Positions 63,830 to 64,000 of a stretch of 64,000 bases of DNA are shown piece after piece. The stretch is from Rhodanobacter soli. Its GTDB lineage: Bacteria > Pseudomonadota > Gammaproteobacteria > Xanthomonadales > Rhodanobacteraceae. A model generated the notes under the pieces. The model worked only from the letters and a program-made list of their open reading frames with translations. It had not been told where the DNA came from and made no database searches. The stretch spans positions 124,001 to 188,000 of the forward strand of contig NZ_JBEPSD010000003.1 of the NCBI RefSeq assembly GCF_040548735.1. Reading direction: 5' to 3'. Both the position numbers and the translations under genes were made by a program. Within the stretch, counting starts at the first letter, position 1; every line of letters begins with the position of its first letter.

Positions 63830-64000
63830 ATGCGCACGCATTACTGCGGCCTCATCGATGAGTCGCTGATCGGCCAGACCGTCACCCTGTGCGGCTGGGT
63901 CAACAAGATCCGCCTGCAGGCCCACGTCGCCTTCGTCGACCTGCGCGACCACGAGGGCCTGGCCCAGGTGGTGATCGAACGGGAGAACGCCGCGACGTTC
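63830..64000 (+). CDS. aspS: Aspartyl-tRNA synthetase, N-terminal part (3' end outside window)
   Basis: 57 codons are visible, from an ATG with GGAG upstream. The start [20 protein letters not shown] and CGWVN are characteristic of bacterial Asp[21 protein letters not shown] continues the OB-fold anticodon-binding domain. The enzyme charges tRNA(Asp). The stretch after GWVN reads [10 protein letters not shown], where homologues usually have RRRD(L/H)GG and a hydrophobic segment; Arg28 and Phe35 (E. coli numbering) are kept. The gene runs off the window, so the catalytic core cannot be examined. Confidence 0.93.
   Translation, partial: MRTHYCGLIDESLIGQTVTLCGWVNKIRLQAHVAFVDLRDHEGLAQVVIERENAATF

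Overview
The window is a gene-dense, GC-rich chromosomal segment from a gammaproteobacterium of the Xanthomonadales, most likely Rhodanobacteraceae (Rhodanobacter, Dyella or a relative). This rests on the protein families, on conserved gene neighbourhoods (bamD-rluD-pgeF...clpB, sucCD beside pilS, fmdB ahead of aspS) and on the many TonB-dependent receptors and LacI-type regulators. I assigned no species and ran no database search. I saw no rRNA, tRNA, CRISPR array, transposase or phage gene.

Layout. 1-0.8 kb: 3' part of a DedA-rhodanese fusion. 0.9-9.8 kb: a complete kdp operon for high-affinity K+ uptake and its two-component control (small membrane protein, kdpF, kdpA, kdpB, a putative porin, kdpC, kdpD, kdpE). 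9.9-10.5 kb: ssb. 10.6-19.7 kb: a mannoside module. A LacI-type repressor gene heads a minus-strand operon (FucP-like importer, fructokinase, AGE-family epimerase/isomerase, exported M1 aminopeptidase), divergent from an exported GH92 alpha-mannosidase. Two matching operators lie between the divergent genes. 19.8-26.3 kb: histidine kinase, Rcp1-like receiver, receiver-kinase-receiver hybrid, and two FtsX/MacB-type permeases without an ATPase gene. 26.3-27.7 kb: pilR.

27.7-43.3 kb: a carbohydrate locus separating pilR from pilS. It encodes an exported esterase, two exported GH65 enzymes in tandem, a Tat-exported SGSH-like sulfatase, an MFS transporter, a TonB-dependent receptor, a GH65 phosphorylase fused to beta-phosphoglucomutase, and a LacI-type regulator with a 34-bp inverted repeat in front. 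Read together, it looks like a route for importing, desulfating/deacylating and phosphorolysing an alpha-glucosidic disaccharide. This is the best candidate for an undescribed system here.

43.4-49.1 kb: pilS, sucC, sucD, nadE. 49.3-52.0 kb: bamD, rluD, pgeF. 52.0-56.0 kb: a trehalose operon otsB-GH15-otsA, lying where pgeF would normally be followed by clpB. 56.2-58.8 kb: clpB. 58.9-63.7 kb: a CsgG-like exported protein, a second TonB-dependent receptor with MetJ-like boxes over its promoter, an FmdB zinc-ribbon protein and a DUF3011 protein. 63.8 kb to the end: 5' part of aspS.

Many operons are tightly packed with ATGA or GTGA stop/start overlaps (kdpF/A, kdpD/E, fructokinase/epimerase, epimerase/peptidase, permease pair, transporter/sulfatase, GH15/otsA), which implies translational coupling.
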